From an uncultured Solobacterium sp. (GTDB lineage Bacteria; Bacillota_I; Bacilli_A; Erysipelotrichales; Erysipelotrichaceae), in the NCBI GenBank assembly GCA_927911475.1, contig CAKMPP010000136.1, forward strand, positions 1 to 7,528: DNA of 7,528 nt, read 5' to 3'. Positions 1 through 7,155 of this stretch are shown one piece after another (position 1 is the stretch's first letter; every line of letters starts with the position of its first letter). The notes beneath the pieces are model-generated. The model was not told the origin of the DNA, made no database searches, and worked only from the letters and a program-made list of their open reading frames with translations. The position numbers and the translations under genes were made by a program.

Positions 1-3000
1 ATACGTCTGTACCATGCGATAGACCAGAAATAATAACTAAATCTGAGAACTTCTTAGGACGTGTTTCTTCAAGTACGCCACGCGTTGTACGTGTACCAAA
101 TTCAGGTAAACCTAGTGCACCTGTTTCTTTCTTGTAGATTCTCGTATCTGCTTTTAATGCATCATCGCACGAGAACAAGGACAAGGTTTCAATATCATTC
201 ATCGGAATATCCAATGGCTTAACCTTAGCAATCTTCTGCAACAATCGCATTGCGGTTGGATCAACGTGACCTAAAATATCAAACTTCAAGACATTATCAT
301 GAATATCGTGGAAGTCATAGTGTGTTGTTTTCCAAGCTGAAGTTGGATCATTTGCTGGATATTGTACTGGTGTAAAATCTTCCGCCTCATATTCATGAGG
401 AATAATGATAATACCACCAGGATGCTGACCAGTTGTACGTTTAACGTTTTGACAACCGTGTGCAAGATAATCCTTCATCGGTTTACGCATGTTGTTGATC
501 TTCATCTTCTCGCAATACCCTTGAACATATCCAAAGGCAGTCTTTTCGGCCACAGTACCAATTGTACCGGCACGGAATGCATGGTCTTCCCCAAATACAT
601 CTTTTATGAATGCATGTGCACGCCATTGATATTCATTCGAGAAGTTTAAGTCAATATCTGGGGTTTTATCCGCATTAAATCCTAAGAACGTTTGGAATGG
701 AATGTTATGTCCATTACCCCGCATTGTTTCACCACAATGTGGACATACCTTATCTGGTAAATCAAAACCTGAAGCTATCGATGGGTCATCATAGAATTCA
801 CTGTGATGACACTTTGGACATAGATAGTGTGGACGAAGTGGATTTACTTCCGTAATGCCAGACATCGTTGCGGTAAAGGAAGAACCTACTGAACCACGAG
901 AACCAACGACATAACCATCATCATTCGATTTCTTAACAAGTAAATGTGCGATATAGTAATGTACACCAAAACCATTACGGATGATATTATCCAATTCACT
1001 ATTTAAGCGATCAATAACAATCTCAGGAACTTTACCCTCAAATCCATACATGTTCATCGCAGTATCGTGACAAATCTGACGTAGCTTATCATCAGACCCT
1101 TCAATGATTGGTGGATATGTACCTGCAGGAACTGGACGAACTTCTTCTATCAAGTCAAAGATACTATTCGGATTTCGTACTACTATCTCCTCAATTAAAT
1201 CTGGATCATCTAGCCAAGCAAATTCCTTCTTCATTTCATCTGTTAGACGAATATGCTGATCAGGATTCTTCGTACGTAAACGTAAGGCTTCATCACGAAT
1301 ATATAGTGGATGAATTGTACCACCTACACCCTGTGACATGATATACACATCACGGAAAACCTTTTGTTCAGGTGTACAATAATGCGCATCACTTGTTGCA
1401 CAAACTGGAATGTTAAGTTTATGCGCCATGCGAATAATACGTTTATGTACTTCCTTTAAACGATCCACGCTTGGAATACTACCTAATACAATTGAAGTAG
1501 AATAGTTTCCTAATGGTTGAAGCTCAATGTAGTCATAAAGTTTCATCGCTTCTTCTAAGCGAGCATCATCACCATTACATGCAAGTTCAAATACTTCACC
1601 ATTGAGGCACGCAGACCCTAGTAATAAATTCTCTCGATACTTTTCTAGCGTCGAACGTACAACACGAGGTTCAGCAGCTACATCTGTACCCTCTTTCCCT
1701 GTCGCTTTACCATTGACTGCAAGAGTATTTGTATTGGATTCTGTTACAAGTTTATAAAGTGCAACAAGACCATCGTGATTCTTTGCAATGGCACAAATAT
1801 GGCTACGTCTTACTTTCATAAATGATTTCGGCGACTGTAATTTTGTTTGTAAGTCAGAGATTGATTTTGCAGCAAACTTATCTTTCGCATCCTTTAGTAA
1901 ACACAAGAATACATCCGCTAATGCACCAGCATCGAAGTCAGCACGGTGAGCTTCTTCTTCATTGTAATTTACATGATAATAACGTGATAAGTTACCTAAA
2001 CGATATGCTCTACGATCTGGTAATACAGCACGCGACATATCTAAAGTATCAATCACAACATTTGTTAATGGTTTTCTACCAATACGACGTAACTCTTCAT
2101 TCAAGAAGAAATAGTCAAAGGTTGCATTGTGCGCAACTAAAACATCATCTTTGATGTAGTCTAAAATTTCATCAATCGCTTCCGCAAACGGCTTAGCATT
2201 TTTTACCATATCATTTGTGATATTTGTTTTCGAAGTAATAAACCCAGGAATAGAAACTGGTGGCTTAATAAACATTTGCTTACGATCAATAATCGTTGAA
2301 TTCTTAATACGTACAGCACCAAATTCAATGATATGGTCATAGTAACAAGATAAACCCGTAGTCTCTAAGTCAAATGATACATATGTTACATCATCTAGAT
2401 TTTCATCTGTCGCATTGCGTACAATTGTTAATTCATCATTTGCTAAATTAAATTCACATCCAAGTCCAACTTTAAAATCTCTCTCTGGATCTTTCTTCTT
2501 TAGACCTTGTGCAGTATTATATGCCTTTACAAGGGACTGTACATCCGCATGGTCAGTAATGGCAATACCACGATGACCTAGGTTATATACATAGGTAACG
2601 ATATCTTTGATATCGCAAACACCATCCATTTCAGATAAATTTGAATGCATGTGTAACTCAACTCGCTTAGATTCTGCTAAATCAACTGTCTTTGCTTTCT
2701 CAATCTTTATGACATTAGAAGCGATACAGGTTAAATCTTTTGCGAAATTATCATAAGAAATTGTTCCATAGATACGGACATAATCACCATCACGTATTGA
2801 AGAAAGATCTTCTTTTGTTACACCTCTACCTTCAAAGCGCTTAACCGAAATTGCGTCTGTACCGTCAAAAATACTAAAGGTTTGAATTGTCTTTCCAGTC
2901 TTACGAATCTCAATGAAGTCATTTCCAAATACTTCACCTTCAAATTGAATATCTGCAATAGGGTCACGAACATCAACTAAATTAATTTTTTCGTAATCAT

Positions 3001-3562
3001 CCATCTTGGTACGTTGGTATTTATATGCAGGTTTTTCTTGAGGCTTTTCAACCTCATCACTCACAATCTTTACATTAACTTCTTTGATTTCCTTTTGCAT
3101 AACAGGAATTAATGTTTCTGTAAGTACACTTACACCATGTAGACCTATCGTGGCTAAAAAGGACTCTACATGCTCAATATAACTACTAGCACGTTCATAA
3201 TCAGTCGCACTAGCAAACGCATATTTAATAACGCACTTTTGCGCATCATATTGGAAAGTGCCACTTTCAAGAATACGCATCTCAGGATTTGTATGAAAGT
3301 ATACTTCTAAGTATTTTCTGATTTCGACTTGATTACATCGATTTTGTTCAGGCTGAATGAATAATTTAATGTTTGAGCCTGTTAAATCATTTAATTTATG
3401 ACGGATTTCTTGATAAATATCAAAAGATAATACATTTGGAGTATGTAAATGTATTTCTAAAAGATTTTGTGCACGGAATAAACGAACTCGTTCAATTTCG
3501 ATTTCATCATATAGTTCATCTTGATTATCTATTTTCACTAAATCCTTTAAATATTGCGTCAT
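1..3562 (-). CDS. polC: DNA polymerase III subunit alpha, PolC type (C-terminus cut by window edge)
   Basis: PolC is the replicative DNA polymerase of low-GC Gram-positives, with built-in 3'-5' proofreading. The frame is open for 1187 codons from ATG 3562 to the window edge. Visible in order are: an N-terminal region and OB-fold (to about residue 295); the PHP start with ELHMHS (H304, H306) and ITDHADVQ (D337, H338); an inserted DEDDh exonuclease with FDLETTGL (D398, E400), HNATFDY (D483) and HRADFD (H539, D544); the PHP resuming, with SDAHY (D725, H727); then the polymerase. That last part has VGSRGSVGSS (R889), the zinc-type CPKC and CPHC pairs (C915, C918, C940, C943), PDIDLNFS (D969, D971) and KFDILGH (D1095). 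The three aspartates are the expected catalytic triad. The fragment ends at SGLSHGTD, so about 250 residues are missing compared with the usual 1430-1450. All motifs share one frame, so there is no internal frameshift. It lies after a terminator and is probably transcribed separately. Confidence 0.98.
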   Translation of the reverse strand, partial: MTQYLKDLVKIDNQDELYDEIEIERVRLFRAQNLLEIHLHTPNVLSFDIYQEIRHKLNDLTGSNIKLFIQPEQNRCNQVEIRKYLEVYFHTNPEMRILESGTFQYDAQKCVIKYAFASATDYERASSYIEHVESFLATIGLHGVSVLTETLIPVMQKEIKEVNVKIVSDEVEKPQEKPAYKYQRTKMDDYEKINLVDVRDPIADIQFEGEVFGNDFIEIRKTGKTIQTFSIFDGTDAISVKRFEGRGVTKEDLSSIRDGDYVRIYGTISYDNFAKDLTCIASNVIKIEKAKTVDLAESKRVELHMHSNLSEMDGVCDIKDIVTYVYNLGHRGIAITDHADVQSLVKAYNTAQGLKKKDPERDFKVGLGCEFNLANDELTIVRNATDENLDDVTYVSFDLETTGLSCYYDHIIEFGAVRIKNSTIIDRKQMFIKPPVSIPGFITSKTNITNDMVKNAKPFAEAIDEILDYIKDDVLVAHNATFDYFFLNEELRRIGRKPLTNVVIDTLDMSRAVLPDRRAYRLGNLSRYYHVNYNEEEAHRADFDAGALADVFLCLLKDAKDKFAAKSISDLQTKLQSPKSFMKVRRSHICAIAKNHDGLVALYKLVTESNTNTLAVNGKATGKEGTDVAAEPRVVRSTLEKYRENLLLGSACLNGEVFELACNGDDARLEEAMKLYDYIELQPLGNYSTSIVLGSIPSVDRLKEVHKRIIRMAHKLNIPVCATSDAHYCTPEQKVFRDVYIMSQGVGGTIHPLYIRDEALRLRTKNPDQHIRLTDEMKKEFAWLDDPDLIEEIVVRNPNSIFDLIEEVRPVPAGTYPPIIEGSDDKLRQICHDTAMNMYGFEGKVPEIVIDRLNSELDNIIRNGFGVHYYIAHLLVKKSNDDGYVVGSRGSVGSSFTATMSGITEVNPLRPHYLCPKCHHSEFYDDPSIASGFDLPDKVCPHCGETMRGNGHNIPFQTFLGFNADKTPDIDLNFSNEYQWRAHAFIKDVFGEDHAFRAGTIGTVAEKTAFGYVQGYCEKMKINNMRKPMKDYLAHGCQNVKRTTGQHPGGIIIIPHEYEAEDFTPVQYPANDPTSAWKTTHYDFHDIHDNVLKFDILGHVDPTAMRLLQKIAKVKPLDIPMNDIETLSLFSCDDALKADTRIYKKETGALGLPEFGTRTTRGVLEETRPKKFSDLVIISGLSHGTDV

Positions 3563-3568
3563 ACGTTA

Positions 3569-3573
3569 CTCCT
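3569..3573 (-). promoter_or_regulatory. Shine-Dalgarno site of polC
   Basis: The minus strand reads AAAAGGAG, then six bases, then ATG at 3562. This is a near-consensus site at good spacing and fixes the polC start. No in-frame upstream start has comparable support. Confidence 0.85.
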
Positions 3574-3622
3574 TTTCGTCCCCTTATTTTAACATAAAAA
3601 CACTTTTACTTCCCCTCATTCT

Positions 3623-3650
3623 TGTATAAGCGTCTTATAGAATTCAACAA
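3623..3650 (-). promoter_or_regulatory. possible sigma-A-type promoter of polC
   Basis: On the minus strand, TTGTTG (3650-3645) and TATACA (3628-3623) are 16 bases apart, about 60 bases before the polC start. Both hexamers match the consensus only partly. An alternative -10 is TAAAAT at 3591-3586, which lacks a good -35. The argument for some promoter here is mainly context: a strong terminator sits just upstream and polC needs its own transcription. The exact boxes are a guess. Confidence 0.3.
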
Positions 3651-3679
3651 AAAAGAAAAGTGACCATATTAGTCACTTT
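3649..3679 (-). terminator. Rho-independent terminator after the YjgR-type gene
   Basis: The transcript strand forms a perfect 8-bp stem, AAAGTGAC pairing with GTCACTTT (3679-3672 with 3664-3657). The loop is 7 bases, and a T-rich tract TCTTTTTT follows. It starts 5 bases after the stop codon of the HerA-like gene. The T-tract lies only on the minus-strand side, so it should end the recG-rnc-galK-yjgR transcript and separate it from polC. Confidence 0.9.
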
Positions 3680-3684
3680 ATAAC

Positions 3685-5170
3685 TTACTTAAAGAATCCG
3701 GATAAGAATTTCTTTGCGGAACGAATTCCAACATTGATTAATTCTGTTTCTGTACGATTACGAATCTTCTTTGCAATACGTCCTGACCAGTCATTTTCTT
3801 TGCTGCGTTTCGCAGCTTCTTTTGCCTGAGCAGCTGCAAGTTTTTTCTTGAGCAAGCTTATCTTTAGCAAGACGTGCTTCTTCTTCCTCTTGCTCCTTGA
3901 TTGCAGTCATTGTTTCAAATGCACTTTCAGGGTCAATATCTTTTTCGTACTTACCATAAATAGAATCATGTTGAATCGTCTGCATCACCAAAGATTCATC
4001 CGCAATCTGCATCGAAGACATCGGAGGTAATATCATTGTCTCTTCTACAATTGTAGGAGCACCATCTTCATCCAATACAGATACTAATGCAGTACCAGTC
4101 TTCATGTTCGTGATACGTTCTGCTGTATCTAGATTAGGGTTTGCACGGAAGGAATCAGCAGCTAACTTAACAGCTTTAATCTCTGTTGGTGTATATGCAC
4201 GTAATGCATGCTGAATACGATTGGATAACTGTGCAAGAACTGAATTAGGAATATCGTTTGGTGATTGTGTAATAAAAAATACACCAACACCCTTCGAACG
4301 AACTAACTTAACTATCTGCTCAATCTTATCTAGTAATGCCTTAGGAGCATCCTTGAATAATAAGTGTGCTTCATCAAAGAAGAATACAATCTTTGGTTTC
4401 TCTACATCACCAACTTCTGGTAAATCTTGATAGATACGATTTAATAACCATAACAAGAATGTAGCGTATAGAAGTGGATGTTGAAATAACTCTTGGCACT
4501 CCAACATATTCATCATACCTAAGCCACCTTCTGTAGAAATCAAATCATGAATTGAAAGTGCAGGCATACCAAATAAGTTTGTTCCACCTTGTTGTTCTAA
4601 CTGTAATAACTTTCTTTGAATACCACCAATACTTTGTTTTGTAACATTACCATATTTCAAAGAAAGCTCACTAGCATGTTCACCAACATAATTCGTCATC
4701 GCTTGAAGATCCTTCAAGTCGATAATATCTAGGTTCATATCTTGAGCAACTTTCAAGATGATTTGAAGGTTACCTTCTTGTGCATCTGTAAGTTCTAAAA
4801 TACGCGCAAGTAATAAAGAATCAAATTCTTCCATGATGGCACGAATTGGATGACCCTTCTTACGATATACATCAAAAAAGTGTACAGGGAACTTACGTAC
4901 TTCAAAATCAGTAATACCAAGCTTTTCAAGTCTACCTGAAATAGCAGATAAATCTCCTTCTTGGATCATTCCTGATAAATCACCCTTAACGTCCGCGATA
5001 AATGTAGATACACCCAATTGGCTTAATGACTCTGCTATAACCTTTAATGTAACAGTCTTACCAGTGCCTGAAGCACCCGCAATTAAGCCGTGACGGTTTA
5101 ACATGTTTGGCAATAAGCGAATTTCTTTATCGCCAGCCTTTCCCAATAAAATATAGTTTTCTTTTAACAT
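3685..5170 (-). CDS. HerA-like helicase / YjgR-type DUF853 ATPase, frameshifted near the C-terminus
   Basis: This belongs to the family of E. coli YjgR, P-loop ATPases of the HerA/FtsK superfamily and predicted DNA translocases of unknown cellular role. The N-terminus has LLPNMLNRHGLIAGASGTGKT, whose Walker A motif is GASGTGKT (residues 32-39). ADVKGDLSGM follows at 59-68. Walker B is VFFFDEAHLLF (D266, E267), and FFITQSP downstream matches the superfamily's sensor region. The start is ATG 5170, 10 bases after galK, with GAGG five bases upstream; longer frames from 5242 only overlap galK. The upstream frame ends at a TGA at 3793-3791 after 459 residues, with a 17-residue unrelated tail after an A6 run (3846-3841). 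Removing one A joins it to the frame ending at TAA 3687-3685. That gives 494 residues, the usual family size, with a charged Ala/Lys/Glu helix and the expected basic C-terminal end (GIRSAKKFLSGFFK). No NurA nuclease partner is in the window. Confidence 0.92.
3841..3846 (-). other. frameshift site in the HerA-like gene (A6 run)
   Basis: On the coding strand the run reads CAAG, AAAAAA, CTTGC. Upstream coding is in the frame CAA GAA AAA ACT. Downstream family-like coding resumes as CTT GCA GCT GCT. One A too many (or two too few) explains the break. The codon phase does not fit a canonical -1 slippery heptamer A AAA AAC, because the needed change is +1 or -2. A homopolymer sequencing error or a recent mutation is the simplest reading. 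Confidence 0.8.
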
Positions 5171-5175
5171 TTTTT

Positions 5176-5179
5176 CCTC
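5176..5179 (-). promoter_or_regulatory. Shine-Dalgarno site of the HerA-like gene
   Basis: GAGG lies five bases before ATG 5170, inside the 10-base gap after the galK stop (TAG 5183-5181). This spacing decides the start over upstream in-frame codons inside galK and suggests translational coupling to galK. Confidence 0.75.
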
Positions 5180-5180
5180 A

Positions 5181-6455
5181 CTAAATAACGCAAATACCAC
5201 CACAGTCACGGATACGTAACTTATAGCAGCAATCCTTACCAAATGTAGCTTCCATTAAAGCAATATATTCAGCCGTCTTTGCGTGTGGAACATATGCTTG
5301 AATTGTTCCTGCAAAACCACCACCATGAACACGATATGCACCATCATCACCAAGTACAGATTCACTTAAAGCTAACGCAATCGCAAGTGCTTGATTTAGG
5401 CTATCACCTGGAATTAATACATTCTGTAGATACATATAAGATGAATGACCACTCTCTTTGACTAAGCGTAAGAAAGTCTTTATATCATTCTCTTTTAATG
5501 CCTCTGCTTGTAGTTTTGCACGATTAGTTTCATTTAAGAAGTGATATGCACGTAAGAATGCACGGTCACTTACTTCATTACGAATCTTCGCTGCATTCGC
5601 TAATAATTCATTCAACGTAATTTGGCTTAGTACTTCTTTACCAAATAGTTTGGCAACAGCCTTCATTTCATAAGGAACTGCACTATATTCATCACTTAAA
5701 TCCGCATGGCTTGCTTTTACATCTGTCAAGATTAAGTCATAGCCATAATCTGCTGGATTAAATGGAATTGAAGTAACTTGTGGGTTTTCTTTATTCTCAA
5801 AATCCATTGCCGCAAAGCTACCAACAGAACATGCCATCTGATCAAGTAAACCACTTGCCTTCATGAAGTATACGTTTTCTGAGAACTGACCAATCTTTGC
5901 GATTTCTTCAGACGAAATCGCTGCGTCATTATATAAGTGACTGAAGATCGTTCCGATTAATACTTCAAATGCAGCTGAACTAGACATACCGCCACCAGAA
6001 AGTACATTACTTTCAGAATATGCTTTAAAACCACCAACTTTATAACCCTTCTTTGTAAAGCCGGCAGCGATACCGCGAATTAAAGATTCTGTTGTGTTCT
6101 TTTCAGCTTCATTAATTTCTAAGTTGTGTAAATCAACTGGACTAACACTGAATCCCTTAGCGTGATAAGTAACGATAGAATCATCTATAGGAACAACCAC
6201 CGCAATGACATCTAAATCAATACTAGCCGCAACAACACGACCTAATTGATGGTCTGTATGATTACCACCAACTTCCGTTCTTCCTGGTGCACTAAAGATA
6301 TGTGCTTCTTCATCCCCTAATAAATCTTTCGCTTTTGAAAGAACTTCTTCATAGCGTACTTTCTGTGAAGCAAGTGCTTCAGCACCATAGAGCGTTGTCA
6401 ATTTCTCATCTAATTGACCTGCCTTTACTGCGTTTATAATTTCTGTAATGACCAT
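5181..6455 (-). CDS. galK: galactokinase family protein (GHMP kinase, divergent sugar-binding motif)
   Basis: This 424-residue GHMP-fold sugar kinase most likely phosphorylates galactose at C1 with ATP, the first step of the Leloir pathway, in the cytoplasm. The N-terminal signature is SAPGRTEVGGNHTDHQ (residues 55-70), where classical enzymes have APGRVNLIGEHTDY. The ATP loop is VLSGGGMSSSAA (151-162). GLLDQM holds the candidate catalytic base D205. EYSAVPYE (256-263) matches the galactokinase EY region, and the C-terminal GHMP motif is VHGGGFAGT (376-384). R59, H66, D68 and D205 are kept, but the usual Glu of GEHTDY is Asn65 and the Tyr is His69. An extra stretch of about 35 residues precedes the core, making it longer than the usual 385-395. 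The start is ATG 6455, behind a G-rich ribosome binding site and 13 bases after rnc; longer readings run back into rnc. No galT, galE or sugar transporter is in the window, so the substrate is inferred from family only. Confidence 0.88.
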   Translation of the reverse strand: MVITEIINAVKAGQLDEKLTTLYGAEALASQKVRYEEVLSKAKDLLGDEEAHIFSAPGRTEVGGNHTDHQLGRVVAASIDLDVIAVVVPIDDSIVTYHAKGFSVSPVDLHNLEINEAEKNTTESLIRGIAAGFTKKGYKVGGFKAYSESNVLSGGGMSSSAAFEVLIGTIFSHLYNDAAISSEEIAKIGQFSENVYFMKASGLLDQMACSVGSFAAMDFENKENPQVTSIPFNPADYGYDLILTDVKASHADLSDEYSAVPYEMKAVAKLFGKEVLSQITLNELLANAAKIRNEVSDRAFLRAYHFLNETNRAKLQAEALKENDIKTFLRLVKESGHSSYMYLQNVLIPGDSLNQALAIALALSESVLGDDGAYRVHGGGFAGTIQAYVPHAKTAEYIALMEATFGKDCCYKLRIRDCGGICVI

Positions 6456-6460
6456 AGTAT

Positions 6461-6467
6461 CCCCCTT
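6461..6467 (-). promoter_or_regulatory. Shine-Dalgarno site of galK
   Basis: AAGGGGG lies five bases before ATG 6455, directly after the rnc stop (TAA TAA, 6471-6466). It selects this start over in-frame codons upstream that lie within rnc. Confidence 0.75.
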
Positions 6468-6468
6468 A

Positions 6469-7142
6469 TTATTTAGCCATTTTTTCAAATGCATTTCGAG
6501 CTGCATTTTGCTCTGCTTGTTTTTTAGATTGTCCACTACCCGTACCAAGTACTAATCCATCAACCAAAACATTCATTACAAATTCTGGTGCATTACTAGG
6601 ACCTGTTTCGCTGACTAACTCATATTTGACTGTCTGTCTTGAATCAGATTGAACATATTCCTGTAGTTTTGTTTTATAGTCATGGATAACACCCACATCC
6701 TCTGGATGTGCAAGTCTTGGTGTAATAACTTCTGAAAGAATATTATCAACTGCATCCATTCCTTGATCTAAAAATAGTGCCCCCAGGAAAGCTTCAAACA
6801 TATCTGCTATAATCGCATCCTTATTTCTGCCACCTGTCTTTTCTTCGCCAGATCCCAATAATAAATAATCATTGAGATGTAGCTGTCTACCATAAATTGC
6901 TAATGCTTTTTCACAAACAAGTTGTGCACGAAACGTGTCATATGACCTTCGCTAAGATTTAATGGATAAATTGCATTACTAGACCAAAGTTGTAGTACTG
7001 CATCTCCCATAAACTCTAATCGCTCATTATCATTTTTACTCTTATGTTCATGTGCATAACTTGAATGTACAAATGCTTGTTGTATCATTTTTACATTATT
7101 TACTTTGATATGACGATGTTCTAGCCATTCAATAATATTCAA
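6469..7142 (-). pseudogene. rnc: ribonuclease III, split by a one-base frameshift (possibly a sequencing error)
   Basis: RNase III cleaves double-stranded RNA in rRNA maturation and mRNA turnover. Restoring one base near 6931-6933 gives about 224 residues, the normal size. The nuclease domain has NERLEFMGDAVL (E40, E43, D47), LSEGHMTRF then RAQLVCEKAL, LLLGSGEEKTGGR, and ADMFEAFLGALFLD with D114 and E117, the catalytic pair. The dsRNA-binding domain follows from about residue 150 (DYKTKLQEY to GSGQSKKQAEQNAARNAF). As written, the first frame stops at TAG 6902-6900 after 80 residues, without D114, E117 or the RNA-binding domain. The second frame continues to TAA 6471-6469 and has no convincing start. 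The start is TTG 7142, behind a perfect AGGAGG. Compared with B. subtilis RNase III, the segment before LSEG looks two residues short. Both halves remain well conserved, so if the break is real it is recent. Confidence 0.9.
6930..6933 (-). other. frameshift site in rnc (T3 run)
   Basis: The coding strand reads ACA CGT TTC GTG CAC in the upstream frame. The downstream RNase III frame needs CGT GCA CAA CTT. Adding one T (ACA CGT TTT CGT GCA) restores TRFRAQLVCEK, which fits the family. One base therefore appears to be missing from a short T run. Confidence 0.82.
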
Positions 7143-7149
7143 AATAGTA

Positions 7150-7155
7150 CCTCCT
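7150..7155 (-). promoter_or_regulatory. Shine-Dalgarno site of rnc, overlapping the recG stop
   Basis: A full-consensus AGGAGG lies seven bases before the TTG codon at 7142-7140. Its first bases are shared with the recG stop TAG (7156-7154). It supports TTG as the true start and coupling of rnc translation to recG. Confidence 0.85.

Noticed and set aside
362..649. Plus-strand open frame of 95 codons
   Set aside because: It lies antisense to the polymerase core of polC, has no ribosome binding site or recognisable domain, and the minus-strand frame shows clear PolC motifs across it.
1108..2154. Plus-strand open frames at 1108-1341 and 1822-2154
   Set aside because: These are shadows of the polC PHP/exonuclease region, with His/Leu/Tyr-rich translations typical of the antisense of a real gene.
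3373..3597. Plus-strand open frame opposite the start of polC
   Set aside because: It is antisense to the polC N-terminus and leader, with no domain or start signal.
3840..3846. Programmed -1 frameshift at AAAAAAC, as in dnaX
   Set aside because: The heptamer is present, but the upstream reading frame is out of phase with X XXY YYZ, and the shift needed is +1 or -2.
3685..3870. A separate 61-residue basic protein
   Set aside because: Its sequence is the missing C-terminal end of the HerA-like ATPase in a shifted frame. It has no ribosome binding site of its own.
5171..5242. A longer N-terminus for the HerA-like protein, beginning at 5242
   Set aside because: The extra 24 residues overlap the galK end, lack family similarity and have no ribosome binding site, whereas ATG 5170 has GAGG at five bases.
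6456..6548. An upstream-extended galactokinase beginning at 6548
   Set aside because: The extension overlaps the rnc dsRNA-binding domain, and ATG 6455 has a G-rich ribosome binding site at the right distance.
6469..6858. A stand-alone dsRNA-binding protein made from the 3' half of rnc
   Set aside because: The frame opens upstream of 6858 with conserved RNase III sequence, and the TTG at 6858 has no ribosome binding site. It is the second half of a frameshifted gene.
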